A stretch of DNA of 53,863 nt from Flavobacteriaceae bacterium (GTDB taxonomy: Bacteria > Bacteroidota > Bacteroidia > Flavobacteriales > Flavobacteriaceae). Of this stretch, positions 19,332-28,279 are shown piece after piece. Every line of letters starts with the position of its first letter. Position 1 is the first letter of the stretch. The notes under the pieces were generated by a model. It did no database searches. It was not told the origin of the DNA and saw only the letters and a list, made by a program, of their open reading frames with translations. Both the position numbers and the translations under genes were made by a program. Location: NCBI GenBank assembly GCA_002691645.1, contig NZIP01000027.1, forward strand, positions 29,569-83,431, given 5' to 3'.

Positions 19332-20696
19332 TTAATTGGTTTTAAAACAAGCTCGTACTAAATCTTCAACCTTTGAAAATTTGAGAATTTCAATTTTTGG
19401 ATTTTTGATACTTATTGTGGCAAACTCGGAAATGTAAATCTTCGAAAACCCTAATTTTTCGGCCTCCGAAATTCTTTCATTAATGCGTTGTACGGAACGA
19501 ATTTCTCCAGCAAGACCAACCTCTGCTGCAAAGCAACTTTTGGTCGAAATAGGAAGGTCAATACTCGATGAGAGTACGGCCATTACTACGGCTAAATCGA
19601 TTGCAGGATCGTCGACCTGAATACCCCCGGTAATATTTAAAAAAACATCTTTTGTGCCTAATTTGAATCCCGCTTTCTTTTCGAGTACAGCCAGTAGCAT
19701 ATTTAGCCGTTTGGCATTGAAACCTGTTGTTGATCTTTGAGGAGTGCCGTAAACTGCAGAACTAACTAATGCCTGTATTTCAATCATTAAGGGACGTTGC
19801 CCTTCAACGGTAGCTGAAATTGCTATCCCACTAAGCGGATGTTCATGATTTGAGAGTAGTAATTCAGAAGGGTTGTTTACCTCTTTCAGACCATTGGATT
19901 GCATTTCGTAAATACCTAATTCTGAGGTGTTTCCAAACCTATTTTTCAAGCCTCTTAAAATGCGGTATACATAATTGCGATCACCTTCAAATTGCAATAC
20001 TGTATCGACCATATGTTCTAGTAATTTTGGACCTGCAAGTTGCCCTTCTTTTGTGATATGACCTACTAAAATCATTGGGGTATGGGTCTGTTTGGCATAT
20101 TGAATTAATTCTGCTGCGCATTCTCGAATTTGAGATACTGTACCTGCAGCGGAGTCTAATCGATTTGAATGAAGGGTTTGTATGGAATCGACAATGACTA
20201 AGTCAGGTTGTAAATCTTCGAGTTGTTGACCAATTTTTTGGGTATTGGTTTCGGTTAAAATGTAACAATCTGCTTTTTGATTGTCAATGCGTTCTGCACG
20301 CATTTTAATTTGTCTACCGCTTTCTTCTCCCGAGGTATAGAGAACTTTTAAAGGAGAACTCAGGGCAATTTGTAATAATAGCGTGCTTTTACCTATACCT
20401 GGCTCACCTCCAAGCAAAATGACAGAACCTGGAACCAATCCTCCACCTAGAACTCGATTAAATTCTTTATTGGTGGTATCGATGCGAGTTTCGTTTTGTA
20501 CGTCAATTTCTTGAATTCGTTGTGCTTTAGTTGGTCTTGTTTCCTGTTGAGAAGAAGTAATATCCTTGACTGATGCAGTGCTAATCACTTCTTCTGCAAT
20601 GGTATTCCAAGCCTTACAACTATAACATTGACCAGTCCACTTTGAACTTTGAGCGCCACAATTTTGACAGTAATATGTGGTTTTAGTCTTGGCCAT
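19332..20696 (-). CDS. radA: DNA repair protein RadA
   Basis: 454 residues, the standard size. RadA is a RecA-like, DnaB-like branch-migration ATPase that helps complete homologous recombination. The N-terminal C4 zinc finger is Cys10, Cys13, Cys24 and Cys27. Walker A is GEPGIGKS (97-104), Walker B lies around PDLVIVDSIQTL (164-175), and the RadA-specific KNRFG motif is at 251-255. The C-terminal Lon-like domain holds TGGIQVDDPAIDLAVVMAVLSS. It is the last gene of a minus-strand operon after the flippase-like gene, which it overlaps by 14 bp. Confidence 0.97.
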   Translation of the reverse strand: MAKTKTTYYCQNCGAQSSKWTGQCYSCKAWNTIAEEVISTASVKDITSSQQETRPTKAQRIQEIDVQNETRIDTTNKEFNRVLGGGLVPGSVILLGGEPGIGKSTLLLQIALSSPLKVLYTSGEESGRQIKMRAERIDNQKADCYILTETNTQKIGQQLEDLQPDLVIVDSIQTLHSNRLDSAAGTVSQIRECAAELIQYAKQTHTPMILVGHITKEGQLAGPKLLEHMVDTVLQFEGDRNYVYRILRGLKNRFGNTSELGIYEMQSNGLKEVNNPSELLLSNHEHPLSGIAISATVEGQRPLMIEIQALVSSAVYGTPQRSTTGFNAKRLNMLLAVLEKKAGFKLGTKDVFLNITGGIQVDDPAIDLAVVMAVLSSSIDLPISTKSCFAAEVGLAGEIRSVQRINERISEAEKLGFSKIYISEFATISIKNPKIEILKFSKVEDLVRACFKTN

Positions 20697-21669
20697 TTTT
20701 AGGGTTATTGTCTTTTATAAAAGGTATGAATAAAAAAGATAGTACCCCGAGAATCACAACCAAAAGGGTCTGGGCAATCCACATAATCCAACCATAAGCA
20801 TCCCCTTGAATTTTTGATATTTCAAATAGGGCGAGTGAGCTACTAATGGCGATAGGATATAGGCCAATTCCACCATTGGTTGTTGTCATGGCAAAAGTAC
20901 CTGCAATAAATCCGACTAATATTTCATTGAAATGAATTTCTCTTAAGTCAACAATGGCGTATTGAATTACCCAAAACATAGCAATGTAACAGACCCAAAT
21001 AAAAAGGGTATGTCCTATGAAGTACCATTTCTTTTTCATGTGCAATACACTGTTGACACCTTCTTGTAAACCTTTTAGAAAAGTGCTAAACTTCAGGGCT
21101 AGGGGGTGAGAAGATTTTTGCAATAATTTTATAGAGATTGCAAGTCCAACAAGCGCTATGAACCCTAAGCTTAAAAATATTCCAACACTTTTTCCTCCGT
21201 TGCTTATCAATTCAAAAAGTTGATTGGATTGCACTAAAAAGGTCAGGATGAGTACAATAAGCAGCATCAGCAAATCCACAATTCTTTCAGTTACAACAGT
21301 TCCAAACCCTTTTTCAAAGGGAACTTTATTGTAGGTGTTTAATGCGGTTGCTCTAAAGAGCTCTCCAGATCTAGGAATGCCTAAATTGGCAAAGTACGAA
21401 AGCATAACGAGCATGAAGCCTTTAAGCAGCGAAACACGATAACCCATAGGTTCTAAAAGATAATTCCATCTCCACGCTCTAGAGAGATGGCTCGCTAATC
21501 CTATAATTATTGAGGCTGTCACCCATGAGAAATTAGCGTCTTTCATGTTTTGCCAAATAAGACCTCTTTCCTCTTCAGTAGTGCTGTTGTATGAATAAAA
21601 CACCAGACCTAAACCCAATGCAATGGGTAGGATTATTTTTATCCATTTAGCTAGTGAACTGCTTTTCAT
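20683..21669 (-). CDS. Lysylphosphatidylglycerol synthase TM-region/flippase-like membrane protein
   Basis: 328 residues with eight or so hydrophobic helices and no soluble catalytic domain. Family signatures are YSYNSTTEEERGLIWQNMKDANF, WVTASIIIGLASHLSRAWRW, YFANLGIPRSGELFRATAL and FIAGTFAMTTTNGGIGLYPIAIS (UPF0104, the transmembrane part of MprF-like proteins). Stand-alone members are thought to move lipids or lipid-linked compounds across the inner membrane. The ATG follows the panD stop with no gap and the 3' end overlaps radA, so it is in the panCD-radA operon; no functional link to pantothenate synthesis is evident. Confidence 0.88.
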   Translation of the reverse strand: MKSSSLAKWIKIILPIALGLGLVFYSYNSTTEEERGLIWQNMKDANFSWVTASIIIGLASHLSRAWRWNYLLEPMGYRVSLLKGFMLVMLSYFANLGIPRSGELFRATALNTYNKVPFEKGFGTVVTERIVDLLMLLIVLILTFLVQSNQLFELISNGGKSVGIFLSLGFIALVGLAISIKLLQKSSHPLALKFSTFLKGLQEGVNSVLHMKKKWYFIGHTLFIWVCYIAMFWVIQYAIVDLREIHFNEILVGFIAGTFAMTTTNGGIGLYPIAISSSLALFEISKIQGDAYGWIMWIAQTLLVVILGVLSFLFIPFIKDNNPKNGQD

Positions 21670-22020
21670 TTATTCCAATAAGTTAGTCGCTTCATTTGGA
21701 AAAACAATGGCAGGTTGAAAAGTTTTGGCGGCTTCAATAGGCATACTTGCATAGCAAATAAGTATAAGAATGTCACCTACAGCCACTTTTCGGGCGGCCG
21801 CACCATTTAGGGTGATTTCCCCGCTTTTTCTCGGACCTGGAATGGCATAAGTTTCAAGCCTCTCACCATTATTGTTGTTAACGATTTGTACTTTTTCACC
21901 TCTGATTATATTAGCGGCATCCATTAAATCTTCATCAATAGTAATGCTGCCGATATAGTTTAAATCTGCATTGGTAACTTTAACGCGGTGTATTTTCGAT
22001 TTTACAACTTCAATATTCAT
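21670..22020 (-). CDS. panD: Aspartate 1-decarboxylase (pyruvoyl-dependent proenzyme)
   Basis: 116 residues. It converts L-aspartate to beta-alanine, the substrate of PanC. The self-cleavage site YIGS (Gly24-Ser25) is intact, so Ser25 would become the pyruvoyl cofactor. The following [13 protein letters not shown], the substrate-binding [12 protein letters not shown] and the core [24 protein letters not shown] all match the family. It lies 24 bp downstream of panC and its stop abuts the flippase-like gene start. Confidence 0.97.
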   Translation of the reverse strand: MNIEVVKSKIHRVKVTNADLNYIGSITIDEDLMDAANIIRGEKVQIVNNNNGERLETYAIPGPRKSGEITLNGAAARKVAVGDILILICYASMPIEAAKTFQPAIVFPNEATNLLE

Positions 22021-22044
22021 AATTTCTTGTGATAAACTAAAGAT

Positions 22045-22896
22045 TTAGTTTAGTTGTATGTTGTCTATGAGTCTTACGCCTTCTACTTTTACGGCAATAA
22101 AAGCTCTGTATTTTAATTTCTTCTGATTCTTTTTTGCAGGCGTTAGGGTTAATTCATCTGCAATTTCAAAGTATTCTAATTCGATGAAATCTCTATGCAT
22201 AGAGATTTTGTTCTCGACATAAAGCTTGAGATTTTCCATAGAATTAGTCGAAAATTTGAGCTTTACTTGTTTGAGTATTTCGTAAATCAAACCAGACTTT
22301 TCTCTCGAAGTTTCTGAGAGTTTTTGGTTTCTAGAGCTCAGGGCCAATCCATTATATTCTCGTTCAGTGGGACAAGGCACAATAGTTGTTCTCCACCTGT
22401 GTTTTTGATTGAGATGCTGTATAATTCTAAGTTGTTGGTAGTCTTTCTCTCCAAAAAAAGTAAACTTTGGTTGTACCGCATATATTAATCTTTCGACCAC
22501 ATTGGCAACCCCTTTAAAGTGTCCAGGTCTATTTGCCCCTTCCATGATTTTGTCTAATCCCATAAAATCGAAATCACTCAAGGAAAGATCTCTGCCATAG
22601 ATATCTTTATTTGAGGGAATATATACTATGATGTCTTCGCTGAGTTGTCTAAGCATAAGCATATCGCTTTCCGCCGTTCTGGGGTAGCTTTCTAAATCTT
22701 TGGAATCATTGAATTGAGTTGGATTTACATAGATACTGACTACGCAGACATCTGTTTTGTAAAGAGCTCTTTTGACCAATGAAAGGTGGCCTTTGTGCAA
22801 GGCTCCCATAGTTGGAACAAAGCCTATTTTCTTTTTCTTTTTACGAAGCGGATTGAGGTAGGTTTGTAAATCACCTTTAGCAGAAAAGCTCTTCAT
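22045..22896 (-). CDS. panC: Pantothenate synthetase
   Basis: 283 residues. It joins pantoate and beta-alanine with ATP to make pantothenate, the CoA precursor. The HIGH-like ATP-binding motif is PTMGALHKGHLSLV with His34 and His37. Also present are SIYVNPTQFNDSKDLESYPR, GPxH-like GANRPGHFKGVANVV, FTFFGEKDYQQL and ALSSRNQKLS. It is the first gene of the minus-strand operon panC-panD-flippase-radA. A promoter with TTG and TATTTTTG boxes lies directly upstream. Confidence 0.97.
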   Translation of the reverse strand: MKSFSAKGDLQTYLNPLRKKKKKIGFVPTMGALHKGHLSLVKRALYKTDVCVVSIYVNPTQFNDSKDLESYPRTAESDMLMLRQLSEDIIVYIPSNKDIYGRDLSLSDFDFMGLDKIMEGANRPGHFKGVANVVERLIYAVQPKFTFFGEKDYQQLRIIQHLNQKHRWRTTIVPCPTEREYNGLALSSRNQKLSETSREKSGLIYEILKQVKLKFSTNSMENLKLYVENKISMHRDFIELEYFEIADELTLTPAKKNQKKLKYRAFIAVKVEGVRLIDNIQLN

Positions 22897-22915
22897 TGTT
22901 CATTGAATTGGAAGG

Positions 22916-22945
22916 CAAAAATACCACAATAGGTAGATACCACAA
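22916..22945 (-). promoter_or_regulatory. Candidate promoter of the panC operon
   Basis: On the minus strand, TTG (22945-22943), a 19-nt spacer and TATTTTTG (22923-22916) match the Bacteroidota -33/-7 arrangement (TTTG and TAnnTTTG). The -7 box ends 20 bp before the panC ATG. It lies in a 97-bp region shared with the divergent starch-synthase-like gene. Confidence 0.6.
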
Positions 22946-22953
22946 TAATTTCG

Positions 22954-22961
22954 TACTTTTG
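22954..22961 (+). promoter_or_regulatory. Candidate -7 promoter box of the starch-synthase-like gene
   Basis: TACTTTTG is a perfect match to TAnnTTTG, 32 bp before the ATG at 22994. No clear TTTG is seen at -33. Together with the panC box it makes this intergenic region a divergent promoter pair. Confidence 0.5.
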
Positions 22962-22993
22962 CAAACACAATTTTTACTACAAAAACTAACTCT

Positions 22994-23800
22994 ATGAATG
23001 GAAAAAGGATTTTGTTTGTTTCCTCTGAACTAGTTCCTTATCTCCCAGAGAATCAAGTTTCTTTAATGTCGTATGAATCTCCTAGAGTCGTAAATGGCAA
23101 TGGAGGTCAAATACGAATTTTTATGCCGCGTTACGGTAATATCAATGAAAGAAGGCATCAATTACACGAAGTGATTCGTCTTTCAGGTATGAATTTGGTG
23201 ATCAATGATATGGATATGCCGTTGATAATTAAAGTAGCTTCAATACCTAAAGAGCGTATTCAAGTCTATTTTATTGATAACGAAGAATACTTTAAAAGAA
23301 AGGCTACATTTTTTGATGCAGATGGAAAATTGTTCGAGGATAATGATGAACGAGCGATTTTCTTTGCTAAGGGTGTTGTTGAAACGGTGAAGAAATTAAA
23401 TTGGGCGCCTGATATTATACATGTGCACGGTTGGATGGCCTCTTTACTTCCTTTGTACTTGAGAACCTATTACAAAGACGAGCCTATCTTCGCTGATGCT
23501 AAAATCGTTACTTCTGTATATAAGCACGGTTTTGAAGGGAATCTCAATACAGCGATGAAGTCAAAAATTGCCTTTGATGGTGTTGAGACCGACGTATTAG
23601 AAGGACTTTCAGCTCCAAATTTTAATAATCTGTTAAAGACCGCGATAGATTATTCAGATGGCATTATATTCGCAAGCGAAAGTGTCTCTGAGGAGCTTGA
23701 AACCTATGGCAAAAACAAAGGAATACCAACCTTAGATTTTTGCCCAATTCAAGAAACAGAAGAGGCTTATCTTAATTTTTATAATAACGAAGTTTTATAG
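22994..23800 (+). CDS. Glycogen/starch synthase catalytic-domain-like protein (N-terminal GT5 half only)
   Basis: 268 residues, about half the length of a true GT5 glycogen synthase. The sequence follows the GT5 N-terminal Rossmann domain: RILFVSSELVPYLPENQ, NGNGGQIRIFMPRYGNINERRHQLHEV, DERAIFFAKGVVETV and WAPDIIHVHGWMASLLPLYL. The C-terminal GT-B domain that binds ADP-glucose is missing, and the N-terminal KxGGL ADP-binding motif is not visible. The frame is intact and ends cleanly. This short form next to panC and a DUF4270 gene recurs in Bacteroidota, so it is probably not a fragment. Its activity is unknown. Confidence 0.8.
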   Translation: MNGKRILFVSSELVPYLPENQVSLMSYESPRVVNGNGGQIRIFMPRYGNINERRHQLHEVIRLSGMNLVINDMDMPLIIKVASIPKERIQVYFIDNEEYFKRKATFFDADGKLFEDNDERAIFFAKGVVETVKKLNWAPDIIHVHGWMASLLPLYLRTYYKDEPIFADAKIVTSVYKHGFEGNLNTAMKSKIAFDGVETDVLEGLSAPNFNNLLKTAIDYSDGIIFASESVSEELETYGKNKGIPTLDFCPIQETEEAYLNFYNNEVL

Positions 23801-23820
23801 CAGACAAAGTTTTAATAAGT

Positions 23821-25683
23821 ATGCTTTTTAGACCTAACAAGTACATCCTATTAGCGGTGTGCGTGACTCTTTTCGCTTCTTCTTGTGTAGAAGATGACTT
23901 TATTATCGGTAATGGTGTCATTTCTGGAGAGCCTTTTAGCACCTCCAAGCAGGAATTCCCTGTCACTGTAAAACACATTGACGTTTCTTCTGTTCAAACA
24001 AATAAATTGCCCTTGTATCAGTTAGGAAACTACAATGACCCTGTATATGGCAAAACCAGTGCGAGAATAATCAGTCAGCTGAGACTGCCTTCCAACAACC
24101 CAACTTTTGGACTATTGAGGCAAGAACTCGAAGACTTGGAAGATCAAGGAGGGGTACAAGACACTTTAAATGAACAGGAAAGAGTAAATGCTGCATACTT
24201 GTATATTCCTTATCAACAGGTCCCGGCAACTAATAGAGATTCTGACAGTGATGGCGTTCCAGACATTTACGATGAAGATCCTAACTCGAACCAGAGTGAT
24301 AGCGATGGTGATGGTTTGACAGATAACGAAGAAAGATTATTGGGTACAAATCCCTTAGATCCGGATACAGACGGCGACGGTGTTTTAGATGACGAAGACG
24401 AAGAAACAGCTCCAAATAATTATCCGTTGACATTTGATTTGGACAGTATTTACGGAAATCCAGATATTCCTTTTCGCCTTAAGGTGGAGAGCTCTACTTA
24501 TTTTTTGAGAGATTTAGACCCTAATGAAAATTTTGAGCAAACTCAGCGATATTATTCAGATCAAGATTTTTCTGAATTTGTGGGTGCTACGGTTCTTTTT
24601 GAAGGAGAGGTAGAGATTGACAACAAACAAATCATCTTTTATCAAGAAGATAATCCAGACACTGAAGACATCGACGAATCCACATTATTAGATACACAAA
24701 AAACCTTGAATCCAGGAATTCGTGTTGCCTTGGATACAAACTTTTTTCAAGAAAATATCATCGATAAAGAAGGGTCTTCAGAGTTTATTAGCCAGGCGAA
24801 CTTTCAATCTTTTTTACGAGGCTTGCAGTTGTCTATATACAGTAGTGATGAAATGATGCTGTTATTAGATTTAACAGATGCTGCTGTTTTTATTGAATAC
24901 GATTACTTACGAAACAACAACAATGATACATTAGAGGATACTTCTGATGATGAATTAGAACGAGAAAATCAGACGTTTAGATTGAACTTGATTACTGGTG
25001 GAGGTTTTGCTCCTATTGTCGGTAACGCTATTAACACATGGCAAACGGAGTCTTACAACAGTATAATACAGGAGAGGATTGACAATGAGAACGACCAAAG
25101 CAGAATTTATTTAAAAGGAGGTTCAGGAGTTTTAGCTGAGATTAATTTGTTCGGAGAAGGTGAAGCAGGTGAGGATGTAATTGAAGAAATCCGTGCAAAT
25201 AATTGGGTTATTAACGAGGCAAATCTCACTTTTTATGTAGACCGCGAGGAGTTAGATATCGCAGGAAGTATATACGAACCTACTCGATTGTATTTACACA
25301 ATCGTGAAAATATGCGTCCGCTGTACAAGCCATCGACAGAATCTTCTGTCGCAGAAACACCTTTAGGTTTTTATCTGAATTATGATGCTCGTCTTCAAAA
25401 AGAGGGTGATAAAGGGATAAAATATACAGCTAGAATTACAGAGTGGGTGAATGATATTATCGTCAGAGATTCTGTTAATGCACCAATTCGGGTTGCAGTA
25501 TCTGCAAACATCGGTGTTACAAATTACTTAGAGGCAATTGAGCAAAACGCAGAAATGGTCAACCATCCCTTAATGACTTCTATTACTCCAATTGGAACTG
25601 TAATTTACGGACCACTTCCAGAGCAGGAGCAATTTGATAAGCGTCTAAAGCTAGATATATATTATACTGAAACAGATCGTTAA
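23821..25683 (+). CDS. DUF4270 lipoprotein with calcium-binding TSP3-like repeats
   Basis: 620 residues. The signal ends LLAVCVTLFASSC, a lipobox. Residues about 30-130 have the DUF4270 start (FSTSKQEFPVTVKHIDVSSVQTN, YQLGNYNDPVYGKTSARIISQL). Residues about 139-195 are thrombospondin type-3-like repeats: SDSDGVPDIYDEDP, SDSDGDGLTDNEE and DPDTDGDGVLDDEDE, each a likely Ca2+ loop. DUF4270 beta segments then resume (YLRNNNNDTLEDT, RLYLHNRENMRPLYKP). The protein is expected on the cell surface or in the periplasm. It follows the starch-synthase-like gene by 20 bp and precedes glmS. Confidence 0.85.
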   Translation: MLFRPNKYILLAVCVTLFASSCVEDDFIIGNGVISGEPFSTSKQEFPVTVKHIDVSSVQTNKLPLYQLGNYNDPVYGKTSARIISQLRLPSNNPTFGLLRQELEDLEDQGGVQDTLNEQERVNAAYLYIPYQQVPATNRDSDSDGVPDIYDEDPNSNQSDSDGDGLTDNEERLLGTNPLDPDTDGDGVLDDEDEETAPNNYPLTFDLDSIYGNPDIPFRLKVESSTYFLRDLDPNENFEQTQRYYSDQDFSEFVGATVLFEGEVEIDNKQIIFYQEDNPDTEDIDESTLLDTQKTLNPGIRVALDTNFFQENIIDKEGSSEFISQANFQSFLRGLQLSIYSSDEMMLLLDLTDAAVFIEYDYLRNNNNDTLEDTSDDELERENQTFRLNLITGGGFAPIVGNAINTWQTESYNSIIQERIDNENDQSRIYLKGGSGVLAEINLFGEGEAGEDVIEEIRANNWVINEANLTFYVDREELDIAGSIYEPTRLYLHNRENMRPLYKPSTESSVAETPLGFYLNYDARLQKEGDKGIKYTARITEWVNDIIVRDSVNAPIRVAVSANIGVTNYLEAIEQNAEMVNHPLMTSITPIGTVIYGPLPEQEQFDKRLKLDIYYTETDR

Positions 25684-25710
25684 ATTTTACGATTTAATTA
25701 CCTCGGTTTA

Positions 25711-25740
25711 TTTGAAAGTTTCTAATTGAGCGTATCTTTA
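25711..25740 (+). promoter_or_regulatory. Candidate promoter of glmS
   Basis: TTTG (25711-25714), an 18-nt spacer and TATCTTTA (25733-25740) fit the Bacteroidota -33/-7 consensus with one change in the last position. The -7 box ends 37 bp before the glmS ATG. Confidence 0.55.
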
Positions 25741-25777
25741 TCGGGTTCTAAATCATTAACACCTTAACAATCGTATT

Positions 25778-27625
25778 ATGTGTGGTATCGTAGGTTATAT
25801 AGGAAATCGAGAAGCTTATTCCATTGTTATTAAAGGTCTTCAACGGCTTGAATACAGAGGCTATGATTCAGCCGGCATAATGCTTTCTGGTTCTGAATCT
25901 TTAAATATTTGCAAGACCAAGGGTAAAGTAGAAGACCTAAAACGTAAAGCTCAAAACACGATAGATATTAACGGACAGTTAGGTCTGGGCCACACGCGAT
26001 GGGCAACTCATGGTGAGCCAAGTGACTCCAATTCACACCCTCATGTTTCAAGTAGTGGAGATTTGGTAATAATTCACAATGGTATCATTGAGAATTATGC
26101 TGCTATAAAACAAGCGCTGCAAGAAAGAGGATATCACTTTCATTCAGATACAGACACTGAAGTACTGGTTAACCTTATTGAAGAAATCAAATCTTCGCAG
26201 AAGGTTAAGTTAGGAAAAGCAGTGCAATTAGCCTTAAACGAGGTAGTTGGAGCCTACGCCATTGCAGTTTATGATCAAAACAATCCTGAAGAAATTGTCG
26301 TTGCCAAATTAGGATCTCCCTTGGCGATAGGAATTGGAGAACAAGAATATTTTCTGGCTTCAGATGCGAGCCCATTTATTGAATATACATCAAATGCGGT
26401 GTATTTAGAAGATGGTGAAATAGCAATTCTTCGTCGTGGCAAAGAAATTAAAATGCGCAAAATTGTGGATGATTCCATCACCTATCCAAACATTTTTGAA
26501 CTAAAACTGAGCCTTGAAGAAATTGAAAAGGGAGGTTATGATTACTTCATGCTCAAAGAAATATACGAACAGCCCAGAGCCATAAATGACACCTATAGAG
26601 GACGATTATTGGCCGATCAAGGTGTAATCAAAATGGCTGGAATTGATGAGCACTTAGAAAAGTTTTTAAATGCAAATCGGATTGTCATCGTGGCTTGTGG
26701 TACTTCTTGGCATGCGGGTTTGGTCGCTGAGTACATTTTTGAGAACACCGCTAGAATTCCTGTCGAAGTCGAATACGCTTCTGAATTTAGATACCGCAAC
26801 CCTGTTATAGGCACAAACGATATTATTATTGCGATTTCGCAATCTGGAGAAACAGCAGATACCTTGGCGGCCATAAAATTAGCCAAAGAAAAAGGAGCTT
26901 TTGTCTTCGGTGTATGTAATGTGGTGGGTTCTTCTATTGCTCGTGAAACCCATGCTGGCGCCTATACCCATGCAGGGCCAGAGATAGGCGTAGCATCTAC
27001 GAAAGCTTTCACCACACAAATTACAGTCTTATCTCTCTTAGCCATAAAATTGGCACAAGAAAATGGGGCCTTATCTAAAACCGAACTTCACGAATACCTT
27101 GCAGCTATAGAGGCCATTCCTCAGAAAATCGAAAATGTTTTAGCTCAAAACAGTGAAATTGAGTCGATTGCTTTTGAATATAAAGACGCCTCAAATTGTC
27201 TTTATTTGGGAAGAGGATATAATTTTCCAGTCGCTCTTGAAGGCGCATTGAAGCTCAAAGAAATCTCATATATACATGCCGAAGGATATCCTGCAGCAGA
27301 AATGAAACACGGTCCAATTGCACTTATTGATGAGCAAATGCCAGTTATTGTTATTGCCACTAAGAAGGGACATTACGAAAAAGTTGTGAGCAATATTCAA
27401 GAAATAAAATCGAGAAAAGGTAAAATTATTGCCGTTGTCACTGAAGGAGATGAAGAGGTTAAAAGTCTAGCTGATCATTGTATTGAAATTCCTGATACTC
27501 AAGAATTTTTGACCCCATTATTGACTACGATTCCATTGCAATTGCTTTCATACCATATCGCTCTTATGAGAGGATGTGATGTTGATCAGCCGAGAAACTT
27601 GGCAAAGTCGGTTACCGTAGAGTAA
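25778..27625 (+). CDS. glmS: Glutamine-fructose-6-phosphate aminotransferase (isomerizing)
   Basis: 615 residues. It makes glucosamine-6-phosphate from fructose-6-phosphate and glutamine, the first step to UDP-GlcNAc. The N-terminal glutaminase has Cys2 as nucleophile (MCGIVGYIG), HTRWATHGEPS and NGIIENY. Two SIS domains follow (VACGTSWHAGLVAEY, ISQSGETADTLAAIKLAK, LGRGYNFPVALEGALKLKEISYIHAEGY). The protein ends NLAKSVTVE, the invariant C-terminus. The last 15 bases (27612-27626, including the stop) recur in variant form up to four times in the island downstream, which begins at the stop codon. Confidence 0.98.
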   Translation: MCGIVGYIGNREAYSIVIKGLQRLEYRGYDSAGIMLSGSESLNICKTKGKVEDLKRKAQNTIDINGQLGLGHTRWATHGEPSDSNSHPHVSSSGDLVIIHNGIIENYAAIKQALQERGYHFHSDTDTEVLVNLIEEIKSSQKVKLGKAVQLALNEVVGAYAIAVYDQNNPEEIVVAKLGSPLAIGIGEQEYFLASDASPFIEYTSNAVYLEDGEIAILRRGKEIKMRKIVDDSITYPNIFELKLSLEEIEKGGYDYFMLKEIYEQPRAINDTYRGRLLADQGVIKMAGIDEHLEKFLNANRIVIVACGTSWHAGLVAEYIFENTARIPVEVEYASEFRYRNPVIGTNDIIIAISQSGETADTLAAIKLAKEKGAFVFGVCNVVGSSIARETHAGAYTHAGPEIGVASTKAFTTQITVLSLLAIKLAQENGALSKTELHEYLAAIEAIPQKIENVLAQNSEIESIAFEYKDASNCLYLGRGYNFPVALEGALKLKEISYIHAEGYPAAEMKHGPIALIDEQMPVIVIATKKGHYEKVVSNIQEIKSRKGKIIAVVTEGDEEVKSLADHCIEIPDTQEFLTPLLTTIPLQLLSYHIALMRGCDVDQPRNLAKSVTVE

Positions 27626-27626
27626 T
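27612..27626 (+). repeat. glmS 3'-end repeat, copy 0 (in glmS)
   Basis: TTACCGTAGAGTAAT codes for the last residues of GlmS (T, V, E and stop). Close matches in the same orientation occur at 28609-28623 (14 of 15), 31688-31702 (13 of 15), 32844-32858 (10 of 15) and perhaps 33267-33281. This is the layout expected of an attachment core at a gene 3' end, but no recombinase is visible. Confidence 0.55.
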
Positions 27627-27680
27627 CTTTTCCAACCCCAATATTCTTAGGATTTAAGGTTGTATTAGTTCCACTAAAAA
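27627..27680 (+). repeat. Relic of the HTH-cassette 5' end directly after glmS
   Basis: TTTTCCAACCCCA (27628-27640) is the exact reverse complement of 28586-28598, which lies in the 5' part of the small HTH gene at 28280-28603. Read in frame it gives FPTPIFLGFKVVLV, like the FPTPTPFLTFNLSVL start of that HTH protein. So the DNA touching the glmS stop appears to be a decayed HTH-element end in the opposite orientation. Confidence 0.5.
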
Positions 27681-27697
27681 ATATGTAATTTTACACT

Positions 27698-28246
27698 ATG
27701 TCATCTACTTTTTTAAATTCGTGTTTACTTCAGTTTAGATACTACAATGAACTAGGAGAAAAAACAATTGAACAAGTACCGGAGATTAAATTGTCATTTC
27801 AAATAAATAATGAAACAAATAGTATAAATACGATTGTAAAACACCTTAGTGGTAATATGGTCTCTAGATGGACAGATTTTTTAATTTCAGATGGAGAAAA
27901 AGAATCTAGAAATAGAGATGATGAATTCGAAGACACTATCAAATCTAAAAAGGAATTGATGGAAATTTGGGAAAAAGGATGGAAGGTTTTGTTTGACACT
28001 CTTGAGAAACTTAATTTTCAAGATTTAGAAAAAATTATATACATAAGGAACGAAGGTCATACAGTAACCGAGTCTATTAATAGACAACTTTGTCATTATT
28101 CATACCACGTAGGACAGATAGTAATGATTGGAAAAATCATTTGTGGAAACAAATGGAACTCGTTATCAATCCCTAAAGGAGAAAGTCAATCCTTCAATAT
28201 GAAAAAGTTTTCAAAAGAAAGAGACAGAAGACATTTCTTGAAGTAA
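27698..28246 (+). CDS. DUF1572/DinB-like putative metal-dependent protein
   Basis: 182 residues. The pattern fits DUF1572, a DinB/YfiT-like four-helix family that usually binds one metal through three histidines: IVKHLSGNMVSRWTDFL gives the first His, and LCHYSYHVGQIVMIGKI gives the pair HxxxH near residue 130. RNEGHTVTESINRQLCHY matches the conserved third helix. DUF1572 members are thought to be thiol-related transferases or stress proteins, but this one has no assigned substrate. It is the first gene of the island behind glmS, 72 bp from the glmS stop, and reads in the same direction. Confidence 0.82.
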   Translation: MSSTFLNSCLLQFRYYNELGEKTIEQVPEIKLSFQINNETNSINTIVKHLSGNMVSRWTDFLISDGEKESRNRDDEFEDTIKSKKELMEIWEKGWKVLFDTLEKLNFQDLEKIIYIRNEGHTVTESINRQLCHYSYHVGQIVMIGKIICGNKWNSLSIPKGESQSFNMKKFSKERDRRHFLK

Positions 28247-28279
28247 TATTTTTTAGGGTTATATACCATTTTTTAGAAC

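Noticed and set aside
22994-23800. Treating the starch-synthase-like gene as a truncated pseudogene
   Set aside because: The frame is intact, has a good promoter box, and the short form recurs in this phylum as far as I recall.
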